Notes under the pieces: generated by a model
Told to the model about the DNA's origin: nothing
Seen by the model: only the letters and a program-made list of their open reading frames with translations
Databases searched by the model: none
Assembly: GCA_905235595.1 (NCBI GenBank)
Contig: CAJOMG010000007.1
Span: 1 to 50,342, forward strand
Direction: 5' to 3'
Length of the DNA stretch: 50,342 bases
Source of the DNA: an uncultured Desulfovibrio sp.
Lineage (GTDB): Bacteria; Desulfobacterota; Desulfovibrionia; Desulfovibrionales; Desulfovibrionaceae
Translations under genes and position numbers: made by a program
Shown here: piece after piece, positions 42,789-50,342 of the stretch
How the letters are laid out: every line of letters begins with the position of its first letter
How positions within the stretch are numbered: the first letter of the stretch is position 1

Positions 42789-44408
42789 ATGTCACGTACT
42801 GTTTTGATTGATTGCCTTTTCGTTCTTCTTGCCGGGCTTTTTTGTGTGGCTGCTCTGCATGGTACTCTTGCCATGAACCCCAGAGCCGTGAATATAGACA
42901 GTGATCTGCAATGGTATGCGCAGATTCTTGAGGCACGACTTCACCCTGAGTTTTTTGTTGACGATCCGGTGGTCCCCCTTTTCCCCCACGAACCTGGTGT
43001 GCCCAACCTGCTCACTGATCTCGCCGGCTGGCTTTCTCCCACAGACCATGCCCCAACCAATCTACTCTATGCCGGCAGTCTGGGTATCTTCTTGCATTTC
43101 GTACTATATTATCTGCTGGGTCGCTGGTTGTTTGGTGCCCCTTCTCTGGCGATGATACTCTCCCTGCTCATGAGTATTACGGTCTACTGGGCCTATGGCA
43201 CATTTTGGGGAAACCTACATTCAGACCCGGTGCCCAGGATTTTTTTTGCCGATCTCTGGCCATTACTGCTCATGGGAGCCTGCCATGCTGTGCGTGTGAC
43301 GCGCCTGCGCCCACTTGTGCTTGGCCTTGCGGGCTGTGCCATCGTTGTGCATACGGTGAGCACGCTTATGTTTGGCCCTATGTTGCTCATGGCCTTTTTG
43401 TTTTTGCCACAAGGTCGTGGTTGGGGCAGGCATATGGGAAACTGGCTCTCATGTGCAGTATGTTTTGCGCTTCCCGTGGGCATCTATCTCTGGTGGCTGC
43501 TGGGTGGCATGCTTGCCACACCCAATGACGAGGCGCTTTTTGGGGCAGTGCGCGCCTTCCGTTTTGAAGAGGATTTTCAGGCACTCTGGCCGTCACTCAA
43601 GGGCATTCTCGCTCAGTACACCTTTGCGCAGCCTGTGTTGCCTGCCGGTTTGCTCTGCTGGTGGATTGCCTGGAAAAAACGTGCGTTTCTTTCGGCGCGC
43701 TTGAAGGATCTGCTTGCGCTTATGCCTGGTATGGTGCTGGGCATGGCGGGCATGTGTGTTGTCTGTGCCCTGGAGATCTGGCTGACCACGTTCCTTGGCC
43801 GCAATAATATGAGTCAGGAAATCCTGCGCGGAACGCGTTTTCTTATTCCTCTTTCCTGGCTTATGGTAGTCTGCGCCCTGACCTGCGTGTGGCCGAAACT
43901 GCCGGCACTGGTGCGAGGTGGGGTGGCCCTGAGTTTAGCCCTGTGCCTTTGCCTTGTCTCAGAGGACAAGCAGGTGCTTGCTGCCAGACATGGCGCTGCC
44001 GATGCTTTGGGCCTGGAGTGGCTGGACGTTGCTGCTGCAAAGCGCATGGAGCAGGAAGGAACCTTGCAGATGGAAGCTCTTGCGGCGCTTAAACGGCATA
44101 TCCGGCCGGGGGAACTGGTTTACAGCAACAACGATCTTATGGCCGTGCGTTATGCAGCGCACTGCGCTATGGCTCCGCTGCACAAGGATGGCAACATTAT
44201 CTACTATGCCAAACAGCCGGATATTGCCCGTCGCTGGGTTGCCATGCAACGCACCCTGGCTGCTGATCCTCTTGGATGGATTGCCGTGTGGAAGGAGGGC
44301 GAAGCCCCTCTCTTGCTGACGCGCAATGTGGAAGCTCGGGAAACATTGCTTGGTGTGGGTGATCTTCTGTTTGAAAACGCGCAGTGGCTCTTGCTGCGTC
44401 GCCGGTGA
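42789..44408 (+). CDS. Multi-pass membrane protein, possibly GT-C type
   Basis: A 539-residue protein with about ten membrane helices from the N-terminus (SRTVLIDCLFVLLAGLFCVAA) to about 400, then a soluble C-terminal domain of ~120 residues. The periplasmic loop after helix 1 carries acidic residues (NIDSDLQWYAQIL and FFVDDPVVPLF) in a position like the catalytic Asp loops of GT-C glycosyltransferases. That likeness is an inference. It is divergent from the PIG-L gene and convergent with the GtrA-type gene. No ribosome site is clear, but the start gives a full first helix. I do not know its function. Confidence 0.7.
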   Translation: MSRTVLIDCLFVLLAGLFCVAALHGTLAMNPRAVNIDSDLQWYAQILEARLHPEFFVDDPVVPLFPHEPGVPNLLTDLAGWLSPTDHAPTNLLYAGSLGIFLHFVLYYLLGRWLFGAPSLAMILSLLMSITVYWAYGTFWGNLHSDPVPRIFFADLWPLLLMGACHAVRVTRLRPLVLGLAGCAIVVHTVSTLMFGPMLLMAFLFLPQGRGWGRHMGNWLSCAVCFALPVGIYLWWLLGGMLATPNDEALFGAVRAFRFEEDFQALWPSLKGILAQYTFAQPVLPAGLLCWWIAWKKRAFLSARLKDLLALMPGMVLGMAGMCVVCALEIWLTTFLGRNNMSQEILRGTRFLIPLSWLMVVCALTCVWPKLPALVRGGVALSLALCLCLVSEDKQVLAARHGAADALGLEWLDVAAAKRMEQEGTLQMEALAALKRHIRPGELVYSNNDLMAVRYAAHCAMAPLHKDGNIIYYAKQPDIARRWVAMQRTLAADPLGWIAVWKEGEAPLLLTRNVEARETLLGVGDLLFENAQWLLLRRR

Positions 44409-44499
44409 AACCAAGGCATTGTGTACTTCCGGCTGGTTTGCAGTTTGGTCAGCCAGGATTTTGGAATGAAATAAGGCGATAATGAATACGCAGTATGCC

Positions 44500-45006
44500 T
44501 TATGGCTGGTCTCTGTGCGTAAGGTGTGCAGCGAATTTTTTCAGCGGGGCGAGAATGCCCGCATTGAAGCTCAGATACTTGTGGGCAAAGAAGGAATAGA
44601 AGGTGACAGTGCCAATGGCAAGTACATGGCATGCGACCTCTATATCCAGCAGGCTGCAGGTGGGGAAGATCCAAAGCCCTAAGTATAGCAGCCCCTTGGC
44701 CAGCAGGGTTGTAAGCACAGTGCCAACGCCAGCTACGGAGGCGAATGTTACAAATTGAGCTGTCATGGAGCGCCCTTGGTAGTGGAAGTTGAAGGCGTAA
44801 TTGAGGGCGAAATTGACAATGATGGCGGCTGCGGAGCCTATGAACACCGCTGGCGCATAGGGCATGGAACAAAAAGCATAGAGCAGGAATCCTCCGAAAA
44901 AACTGACCAGAGTGGCAATGCCGCCGAAGAGCAGGAAACGTAAAAACTCCGGGCTGAAGAACAGGTTCAAACCTTTGTGAAAGAGGACACGCAGCAGAGA
45001 GAACAT
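44500..45006 (-). CDS. GtrA-like membrane protein
   Basis: A 168-residue protein with four membrane helices (LLFGGIATLVSFFGGFLLYAF, VFIGSAAAIIVNFALNYAFNFHY, FVTFASVAGVGTVLTTLLAKGLLYLGLW, ACHVLAIGTVTFYSFFAHKYLSF). NFALNYAFNFHYQGR and FFAHKYLSF are GtrA-family motifs. GtrA proteins are thought to flip polyprenol-linked sugars. ATG 45006 lies four bases after the hydF stop at 45011, so it is probably translated from the hydF transcript. It pairs in function with the polyprenol-type glycosyltransferase at 40935-41939. Confidence 0.88.
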   Translation of the reverse strand: MFSLLRVLFHKGLNLFFSPEFLRFLLFGGIATLVSFFGGFLLYAFCSMPYAPAVFIGSAAAIIVNFALNYAFNFHYQGRSMTAQFVTFASVAGVGTVLTTLLAKGLLYLGLWIFPTCSLLDIEVACHVLAIGTVTFYSFFAHKYLSFNAGILAPLKKFAAHLTHRDQP

Positions 45007-45010
45007 GACG

Positions 45011-46273
45011 TTAGCGTGCCGCCATGGCATCTGTGTAGGCGCATAGAGCCTGGGGAAAGGGTGAGAGTACTCGTTCCAGCACACCCTGGGCGAGTGAGAT
45101 GGCCATGCCGTAATTGGTCATGGGCAGGTGCGCGTCAGCAGCAGCGTGCAGGCGGGCCAGCATGTTGCCCCGCGTGATCACGCAGCCACCACAGTGAACT
45201 ATGGCCCTGCAGTTAGCAGGGTAGCTGGGAAATTCCTTGCCGGCTTCCACCGTGATGGTGAGTTCTCCTCCTGCCAGCCTGCGTAGCAGGCGCGGCAGCT
45301 TTACGCGGGCAATGTCATCCTTTTGAGGATGGTGCGAACATGCTTCCTGAATGCAGACGGCATCGCCCGGCTCTAGCCGAGTGAGTGCGGCTGCACCGCG
45401 TGCAAACGCTGCGAGATCGCCCTTGAGGCGGGCCATGAGTATGGAAAAGGTGGTCACGGGGATGTCGGGTGGCGTATCCGCAACGACGCGTTGTACCACT
45501 TGTGAATCGCAGACCACGAGATCCGGCGCACACTGCAGTCTCGCAAGCGCCAGAAGCAGTTCTTCTTCTGTCACCACCATGCAGAACTTGTGATTGTCCA
45601 GGCTGTCGCGAATGGCCTGTACCTGTGGAAGAATGAGACGCCCCTTGGGTGCCCCCGTGTCAATGGGCACCACCAGTACTGCCAAGCCATGTGCGGGCAG
45701 CAAGTCAGCGAGCAGGGGCGGCTGCCGCAGGGCATGTTCCGGTGAGAGCCTGGCCAGTGCCGTGCGTACGGCGTCAAGCCCGAAACCTGTTTTGGCAGAA
45801 ACGTCGATAATGGGCACAGTGTCGTCACAATGACCATGTATATCCTGAGCTGAGGACGCGGCATCAGACTGGGGTCTTTCGATTCTGTGCGCATCCATCT
45901 TGTTGCGCACAACTGCAAAGGGTATGTGCTTTTCCCGCAGCAGAGCGGCAATGCGTGCCTCATGTTGCCCCCACGTCATCTGTTCTGTCACAAGCAGGGC
46001 CATGTCAATGCGTTCCATGAGGTGCATGCTGCGTGCGATGCGCAACTGCCCCAGCGACCCCTCATCGTCCACGCCGGCAGTATCCAGCAGAACTACTGGG
46101 CCAAGAGGGGAGAGTTCCAGTGTTTTTTCCACAGGGTCGGTGGTTGTACCTGGTGTGGCAGACACGATAGAGACCTGCTGCCCTGCCAGGGCATTGCATA
46201 AGGAAGATTTGCCTGTATTTCTGCGACCGAAAAGGGCAATGTGCAGGCGCAGGCCTTTGGGCGTTTGTGACAT
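45011..46273 (-). CDS. hydF: HydF GTPase/scaffold of [FeFe] hydrogenase maturation
   Basis: HydF carries the diiron precursor made by HydE and HydG and delivers it to apo-hydrogenase. The 420-residue protein has the GTPase P-loop GRRNTGKS (16-23), the G3 motif DTAG (64-67), NKMD (G4), a dimerisation region, and the [4Fe-4S] motif CxHx45HCxxC (C312, H314, H360, C361, C364). All residues expected are present. ATG 46273 is chosen for GAGGAGG 8 bases upstream; the frame extends 13 codons further without support. It is divergent from the hydrogenase operon, with about 250 bp between them for control of both. Confidence 0.95.
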   Translation of the reverse strand: MSQTPKGLRLHIALFGRRNTGKSSLCNALAGQQVSIVSATPGTTTDPVEKTLELSPLGPVVLLDTAGVDDEGSLGQLRIARSMHLMERIDMALLVTEQMTWGQHEARIAALLREKHIPFAVVRNKMDAHRIERPQSDAASSAQDIHGHCDDTVPIIDVSAKTGFGLDAVRTALARLSPEHALRQPPLLADLLPAHGLAVLVVPIDTGAPKGRLILPQVQAIRDSLDNHKFCMVVTEEELLLALARLQCAPDLVVCDSQVVQRVVADTPPDIPVTTFSILMARLKGDLAAFARGAAALTRLEPGDAVCIQEACSHHPQKDDIARVKLPRLLRRLAGGELTITVEAGKEFPSYPANCRAIVHCGGCVITRGNMLARLHAAADAHLPMTNYGMAISLAQGVLERVLSPFPQALCAYTDAMAAR

Positions 46274-46521
46274 GGTGGTATCCTCCTCTTTGTTATTGTG
46301 GCAAAATTGCACCGGGCGTCAAGTTCCTGCGCAGGATAGATAATTGATTCAAATTGCGGCGTGTGCATTGCATTTTGTGTTCTGACAGCATAGTATGAAG
46401 CGCCTTTCTCCAAAGCGTGTTAACCTTGTGTTGTCTTTACGCATCCCCTGCTGGGTGCTGCCCTGTGCTTCGCCAGAGGGATGCCAAAACGTGAATGTGA
46501 CGCATATTTTCAGGAGTCGTC

Positions 46522-48513
46522 ATGATAGAGTTCGCCTATGGCGTTTGGGATGGCATACCTTACGACAACCGCAAGGCTGCCACACCCGCCGCACCCCCGC
46601 ATCTGGACCTGGACCTTTTTACCCACTTTAACCCTGGCAATCCTGTTGACATTTTTTTGAGTGACAGGGGATTTCTGGTATTCAATGAAAAAGCTTCGCT
46701 GCTCAGGGCGCTCTTGCTGCATTTTCGCAAGGTGGCTTTTGCTTCCTGTGGCAAGTGCTCGCCCTGCAGGGCGGGTGCGCCGCTTATCCGCGATATGCTC
46801 GACATGGGGCTGGCCCGGCCTGATGTCGATTGGAAAAATCTTCTGGACCTTGCCCGGCAGATGGCCGCTACCTCATTGTGCGGCGTAGGTAAAACCGGGC
46901 CACTGCCGCTTATTGCGGCCTTGCAGTATTTCCCAGAGGCACTTTTACCGGGTGGCGACGCTGAAGGCGGCTTCTATACGGCCATTACTGCACCCTGCAT
47001 CGAAGCATGTCCGGGCCTTGTCAACATACCGCGCTACATTGACTATATCCGCGACGGGCATGACGATCTCGCGGCAAATACCGTACTGCGACACTACCCG
47101 CTTGTAGGCAGCTGCGGACGCGTGTGTGTACGCTCTTGCGAAAGGGCGTGCAGACGTGGTTGGGTCGATCAGCCTATTTCCATCCGCAATCTCAAGCGTT
47201 ATGCGGCAGACAGCGCTTTGGCCTCGGGCGTGCTCAAGCCGGTACAGAGTGCCGTCACCAAGGCGGATCGCGTGGCTGTTGTTGGAGCCGGGCCGGTGGG
47301 CATCTCCTGTGCGTATCATCTACTTGAGCGCGGGTATCCTGTGGATGTCTACGAAGCCAAGGCCGAGGCGGGTGGCATGATACGCTATGGTATTCCCATC
47401 TACCGTCTGCCCAAGGACACTCTTAAGGAAGAGACGGACATCGTGGCCGCCATGGGTGGCAAGTTTTTCTACAACCAGAAAATGGGTCGTGATTTTACTG
47501 TGAGTGACCTGTTCAACAAGGGCTACCGTGCCGTATTTATCGGTTGTGGCTGTCCGCAGGGCGCGTACCTCGGCATGGAGGGAGAAGACATAACCCTTCC
47601 TGGCTACGAAAGTGGTATCGACTTCCTGGAGCGTGTCTACGATGGCGTGACGGCGGACAACCCGCCGCAGCTTTCCGGTGATGCCGTCATTGTGGGCGGT
47701 GGCAACGTGGCCATGGACTGTTGCCGTGCGGCAGTCCGTGTGGCTACGGGCACGGTCCATCTGGTTTACCGCCGCACAGAGGCCGACGCTCCCTGCGATC
47801 CTGAGGAAATTGCTGCTGCCCGGGAAGAGGGTGTGCAGTTCCATTTCCTTTGTGGGCAAAAGGAGCTTGTGGTGCTAGACGGCAAGATTACCGGCCTGCG
47901 TGTGGTGGATATGGAGCGCACGGAGCCGGACGCCAGTGGGCGCCGCGGGGTGCGCCCCATTGCAGGGACGGAACATGTTATTCCCTGTAGTCATGTGATC
48001 GCGGCCATCGGTCAGAAGACCGATCCTGCCATGCTTTCTGATGACGATGGTATTGAGCGCGACCGCAAGGGCTGCATTGTGATCAATGCAGCTCATGAAA
48101 CGAGCCGCAAGGGCGTCTTTGCGGGAGGGGACTGTACCTCCGGCCCGCGTGCCAAGGGCCCCACCACCATGATTATGGGCATGGGGCACGCCTATTTTGC
48201 AGCCCGCTCCATAGATCGGTATCTTTCTGATGAAGAAGTTCCCTTTGATTCCCGCTGGCGCATGAGCGAATGGATTTCTCAAGGACAGCTGTTTAACGAT
48301 GGCAAACCAGCGCCCCTCAAAATGCATAAGGCACGCGTGCCCTTGCACGAGCTGCCCGCAGAACAGCGCAATCACAACTTCTGCGAGGTGGAGCAGACCA
48401 TGAGCAAGGAAGAGGCCTGGGCGGAGGCCTCGCGCTGCATGCGCTGTTACCGTGTACTCTCTGTGGTTACGCAAAATCCCATTCCCGGCTCTTGTGCCAA
48501 CAAGGAGGCTTAA
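46522..48513 (+). CDS. NuoF-cluster/GltD-type flavoprotein, partner of the [FeFe] hydrogenase
   Basis: A 663-residue electron-transfer subunit. Residues ~60-140 hold a NuoF-type [4Fe-4S] site (C76, C79, C82 and C120 in SLCGVGKTG) without the FMN and NADH domain that normally precedes it. Residues ~155-215 hold eight-cysteine-like GltD ferredoxin ligands (C159, C163, C198, C202, C206, C210). Residues 250 onward are a GltD-type FAD- and NAD(P)H-binding oxidoreductase (VVGAGPVGISCAYHL, VIVGGGNVAMDCCRAA, GVFAGGDCTSGP). It likely passes electrons between NAD(P)(H) and the hydrogenase, which starts 3 bp after its stop. AGGAG precedes the ATG. Confidence 0.88.
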   Translation: MIEFAYGVWDGIPYDNRKAATPAAPPHLDLDLFTHFNPGNPVDIFLSDRGFLVFNEKASLLRALLLHFRKVAFASCGKCSPCRAGAPLIRDMLDMGLARPDVDWKNLLDLARQMAATSLCGVGKTGPLPLIAALQYFPEALLPGGDAEGGFYTAITAPCIEACPGLVNIPRYIDYIRDGHDDLAANTVLRHYPLVGSCGRVCVRSCERACRRGWVDQPISIRNLKRYAADSALASGVLKPVQSAVTKADRVAVVGAGPVGISCAYHLLERGYPVDVYEAKAEAGGMIRYGIPIYRLPKDTLKEETDIVAAMGGKFFYNQKMGRDFTVSDLFNKGYRAVFIGCGCPQGAYLGMEGEDITLPGYESGIDFLERVYDGVTADNPPQLSGDAVIVGGGNVAMDCCRAAVRVATGTVHLVYRRTEADAPCDPEEIAAAREEGVQFHFLCGQKELVVLDGKITGLRVVDMERTEPDASGRRGVRPIAGTEHVIPCSHVIAAIGQKTDPAMLSDDDGIERDRKGCIVINAAHETSRKGVFAGGDCTSGPRAKGPTTMIMGMGHAYFAARSIDRYLSDEEVPFDSRWRMSEWISQGQLFNDGKPAPLKMHKARVPLHELPAEQRNHNFCEVEQTMSKEEAWAEASRCMRCYRVLSVVTQNPIPGSCANKEA

Positions 48514-48516
48514 GCC

Positions 48517-50319
48517 ATGTCAACCTGTATTATCAACGGCCGGGAATATGAGTTTGAGGATGGTGAAAGCATTTTGCAGGTTGCACGGCGCAACGGCATC
48601 TTTATTCCCACGCTCTGCCGTTTTGAGCCGCTGCACCATGAGCCGGGCACCTGCCGTGTCTGTCTTGTGAAGGTTGATGATGGCGCGGGAGAGCGCATGT
48701 CCACTTCCTGTGACACGCCGATGCAGCCTGGCATGCGGGTGGATACGCTTTCCAAGGAAGTGCGCGACCGCCAGCGCATGCAGGTGGAGCTGATTTTTGC
48801 CGACCACGATCAGAACTGCGTGGCCTGTGCCCGGCACGGCAACTGTGAACTGCAGGATCTGGGTGAGGCCGTGGGGCTGGCCCGCAACCGTTTTGCCGAT
48901 AAGCTCGTGCCCGCGGCCATGGCCAGACCCATAGATACGACTGCCAACGGCATGATACGCGATATGACCAAGTGTATCCGCTGCCTGCGCTGTGTGGAGG
49001 TGTGCCGTCAGGTGCAGGGCGTGCATGCCCTCACGGTGGATAACAAGGGGCAGCAGACCTGTATAGGCGTGGGTATGGCACCAGACCACAATACCTCCAC
49101 CTGTGTGCAGTGCGGGCAGTGTATCCTGGTGTGTCCTACAGGGGCACTTGCTGAGCGCGACCAAAACGATCAGGTGCTGGATTGGCTTACCGACCCGAAT
49201 ATCACTACGGTCTTCAGCTTTGCGCCATCGGTGCGCGTACTGCTGGGCGAGGAATTCGGCTTTGCTCCCGGTTCCAATGTGGAGGGCAGGATCGTAGCCG
49301 CTCTTAAGGCCATAGGCGCGGACATCGTGACGGATACGGATTTTGGTGCTGATGTGGTCATTATGGAGGAAGGAACGGAACTCCTGGGCCGTATCCAGAA
49401 CAAGGGCGTACTGCCCATGTTCACTTCCTGTTGTCCCGGCTGGATTAACTATGCGGAAAAGCACATACCGCAGATTTTGCCCTATCTTTCTACCACGCGT
49501 TCTCCTCAGGGTGTGCAGGGGCCGTTGGCCAAGACCTATTTGCCCGAAAAGATGGGCATTGATGCCAAGAAAATCCGTACTATTTCCATCATGCCCTGCA
49601 TTGCCAAAAAGGACGAGGCGGCGCGGCCGCAGCTTGCCACAGACGGCGTGCGTGACACAGATGTAGTGCTCACTGTACGCGAATTCGCCAGGCTTTTGCG
49701 CCGTACGGGCGTGAACCTCAAAGATATCGCCCCAGCACCTTTCGACAATCCCTTTATGAGTGATTCCACAGGGGCTGCCGTTATCTTTGGCACCACGGGC
49801 GGTGTGATGGAAGCGGCTGTGCGCACGGTCTATGCGGTGCTCAACGGCAAGGAGATCGAGGGTATTGATGTCCACGATCTGCGCGGGCTGGAGGGACTGC
49901 GCGAGGCCGAGGTAGATTTGGGGCCCAAGCACGGTAAAATCAGGGTGGCTATTGCACATACTCTGCGCAATGCCCGTATCCTGGCCGAACAGGCGCTCAG
50001 AGGCGAGTCGCCGTATACCTTTATTGAGGTCATGGCCTGCCCCGGTGGTTGTGTCAATGGTGGCGGTATTCCGCGCGTCAAGGGTGCGTACCACTTGGGT
50101 GGCAAGCGCCGGCGCCACTGCCTGTTCAGCATGGATCACAATATGCCGCGCCGGCAGTCGCACAACAACCCGCAGATCAAGCAGCTGTATGCCGATTACC
50201 TAGACGCCCCCAATTCCGAAAAAGCTCACCATCTGTTGCACACCCACTATAATGATCGCAGCGGTCAGCCTACGGAAAGCATTGCCAAGAACAAAGAACG
50301 GCTAACCCTGACAGAATAG
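48517..50319 (+). CDS. hndD: [FeFe] hydrogenase catalytic subunit, HndD type
   Basis: A 600-residue cytoplasmic hydrogenase that interconverts H2 with protons and electrons. N-terminal [2Fe-2S] ligands are C34, C46, C49, C65; the His-Cys cluster is H97, C101, C104, C110; two [4Fe-4S] ferredoxin clusters use C153, C156, C159, C163, C196, C199, C202, C206. H-cluster motifs are TSCCPGW (proton-relay C305, ligand C306), MPCIAKKDE (C361) and EVMACPGGCVNGGG (C508, C512). E285 and E288 fit the proton path. The C-terminus includes the small-subunit-type region. GGAGG sits before the ATG. No signal peptide. Maturases HydE and HydF are in the window, HydG is not. Confidence 0.96.
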   Translation: MSTCIINGREYEFEDGESILQVARRNGIFIPTLCRFEPLHHEPGTCRVCLVKVDDGAGERMSTSCDTPMQPGMRVDTLSKEVRDRQRMQVELIFADHDQNCVACARHGNCELQDLGEAVGLARNRFADKLVPAAMARPIDTTANGMIRDMTKCIRCLRCVEVCRQVQGVHALTVDNKGQQTCIGVGMAPDHNTSTCVQCGQCILVCPTGALAERDQNDQVLDWLTDPNITTVFSFAPSVRVLLGEEFGFAPGSNVEGRIVAALKAIGADIVTDTDFGADVVIMEEGTELLGRIQNKGVLPMFTSCCPGWINYAEKHIPQILPYLSTTRSPQGVQGPLAKTYLPEKMGIDAKKIRTISIMPCIAKKDEAARPQLATDGVRDTDVVLTVREFARLLRRTGVNLKDIAPAPFDNPFMSDSTGAAVIFGTTGGVMEAAVRTVYAVLNGKEIEGIDVHDLRGLEGLREAEVDLGPKHGKIRVAIAHTLRNARILAEQALRGESPYTFIEVMACPGGCVNGGGIPRVKGAYHLGGKRRRHCLFSMDHNMPRRQSHNNPQIKQLYADYLDAPNSEKAHHLLHTHYNDRSGQPTESIAKNKERLTLTE

Positions 50320-50342
50320 GTATAGTATCATGTAAGGCGGGG

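Noticed and set aside
44409..44499. Terminator between the membrane-protein gene and the GtrA-type gene
   Set aside because: GGCTG and CAGCC arms are present but the stem is only five base pairs with a long loop and no T run, too weak to call.
46313..46521. Promoter or operator for the hydrogenase operon
   Set aside because: The region must hold promoters for hydF and the hydrogenase genes, but I could not find a convincing sigma-70 or sigma-54 element or a clear operator by eye.
48520..50163. Long open frame (547 codons) on the minus strand opposite the hydrogenase gene
   Set aside because: It is the antisense of hndD. The plus strand encodes all hydrogenase clusters and motifs, while the minus product has no recognisable motif and a His-rich composition typical of antisense frames.

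Overview
The window looks like a chromosomal segment of a Desulfovibrio-like sulfate-reducing bacterium (Desulfovibrionaceae). This is inferred from gene content. It has a multi-cluster [FeFe] hydrogenase with two dedicated maturases (HydE, HydF), a [NiFe] maturase (HypF), a DsrE-type protein, TamA/TamB, many second-messenger enzymes and several hypothetical proteins of a kind common in that family. There are no rRNA or tRNA genes, no CRISPR array and no intact mobile element.

Layout. 1-6356 (-): a tightly overlapping type I secretion operon (ABC exporter, HlyD-type adaptor, exported META/HslJ-like protein, TolC-type channel), ending in a HAD-type hydrolase cut by the window edge. 6456-7456 (-): a Fur-family regulator and a DsrE-like protein. 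7646-13653 (+): tamA-tamB, where TamA carries a lipoprotein signal and TamB an unusual duplicated 33-bp segment around a hairpin. 13782-25135: an EF-hand membrane protein, a TPR/beta-barrel outer-membrane protein, and three second-messenger enzymes in a row (REC-degenerate GGDEF-EAL, CHASE2-adenylate cyclase, metallo-beta-lactamase-GAF-HD-GYP), then a DUF697-like membrane protein.

25136-25933 is a genomic scar. It holds a frameshifted unknown gene, the left end of an IS3-type element with the first codons of its orfA, and the last part of a dihydrolipoamide dehydrogenase gene. 25934-29177 (-) holds a family 2 glycosyltransferase, a phosphopantetheinyl transferase and a divergent dnaA. Upstream of dnaA is an AT-rich region with two perfect TTATTCACA boxes, a candidate replication origin. 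29633-32429 (-) holds an outer-membrane barrel protein and a polysaccharide-export (OPX) protein with its lipoprotein partner. 32650-35928 (+) holds an amidohydrolase-fold protein lacking the usual metal ligands, an exported hypothetical protein and two SAM methyltransferases. 36007-37380 (-) is a sodium:alanine-type symporter.

37477-50319 is the hydrogenase region. hydE and hypF form the end of an operon that begins with a PIG-L deacetylase and a polyprenol-phosphate-type glycosyltransferase. hydF is followed at once by a GtrA-type flippase gene. Divergent from hydF, a NuoF-cluster/GltD fusion flavoprotein and an HndD-type [FeFe] hydrogenase form a two-gene operon that likely couples H2 to NAD(P)(H). 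HydG is not in the window. The mixing of hydrogenase maturation with envelope glycan genes, and the reduced two-subunit hydrogenase, are the most interesting features.
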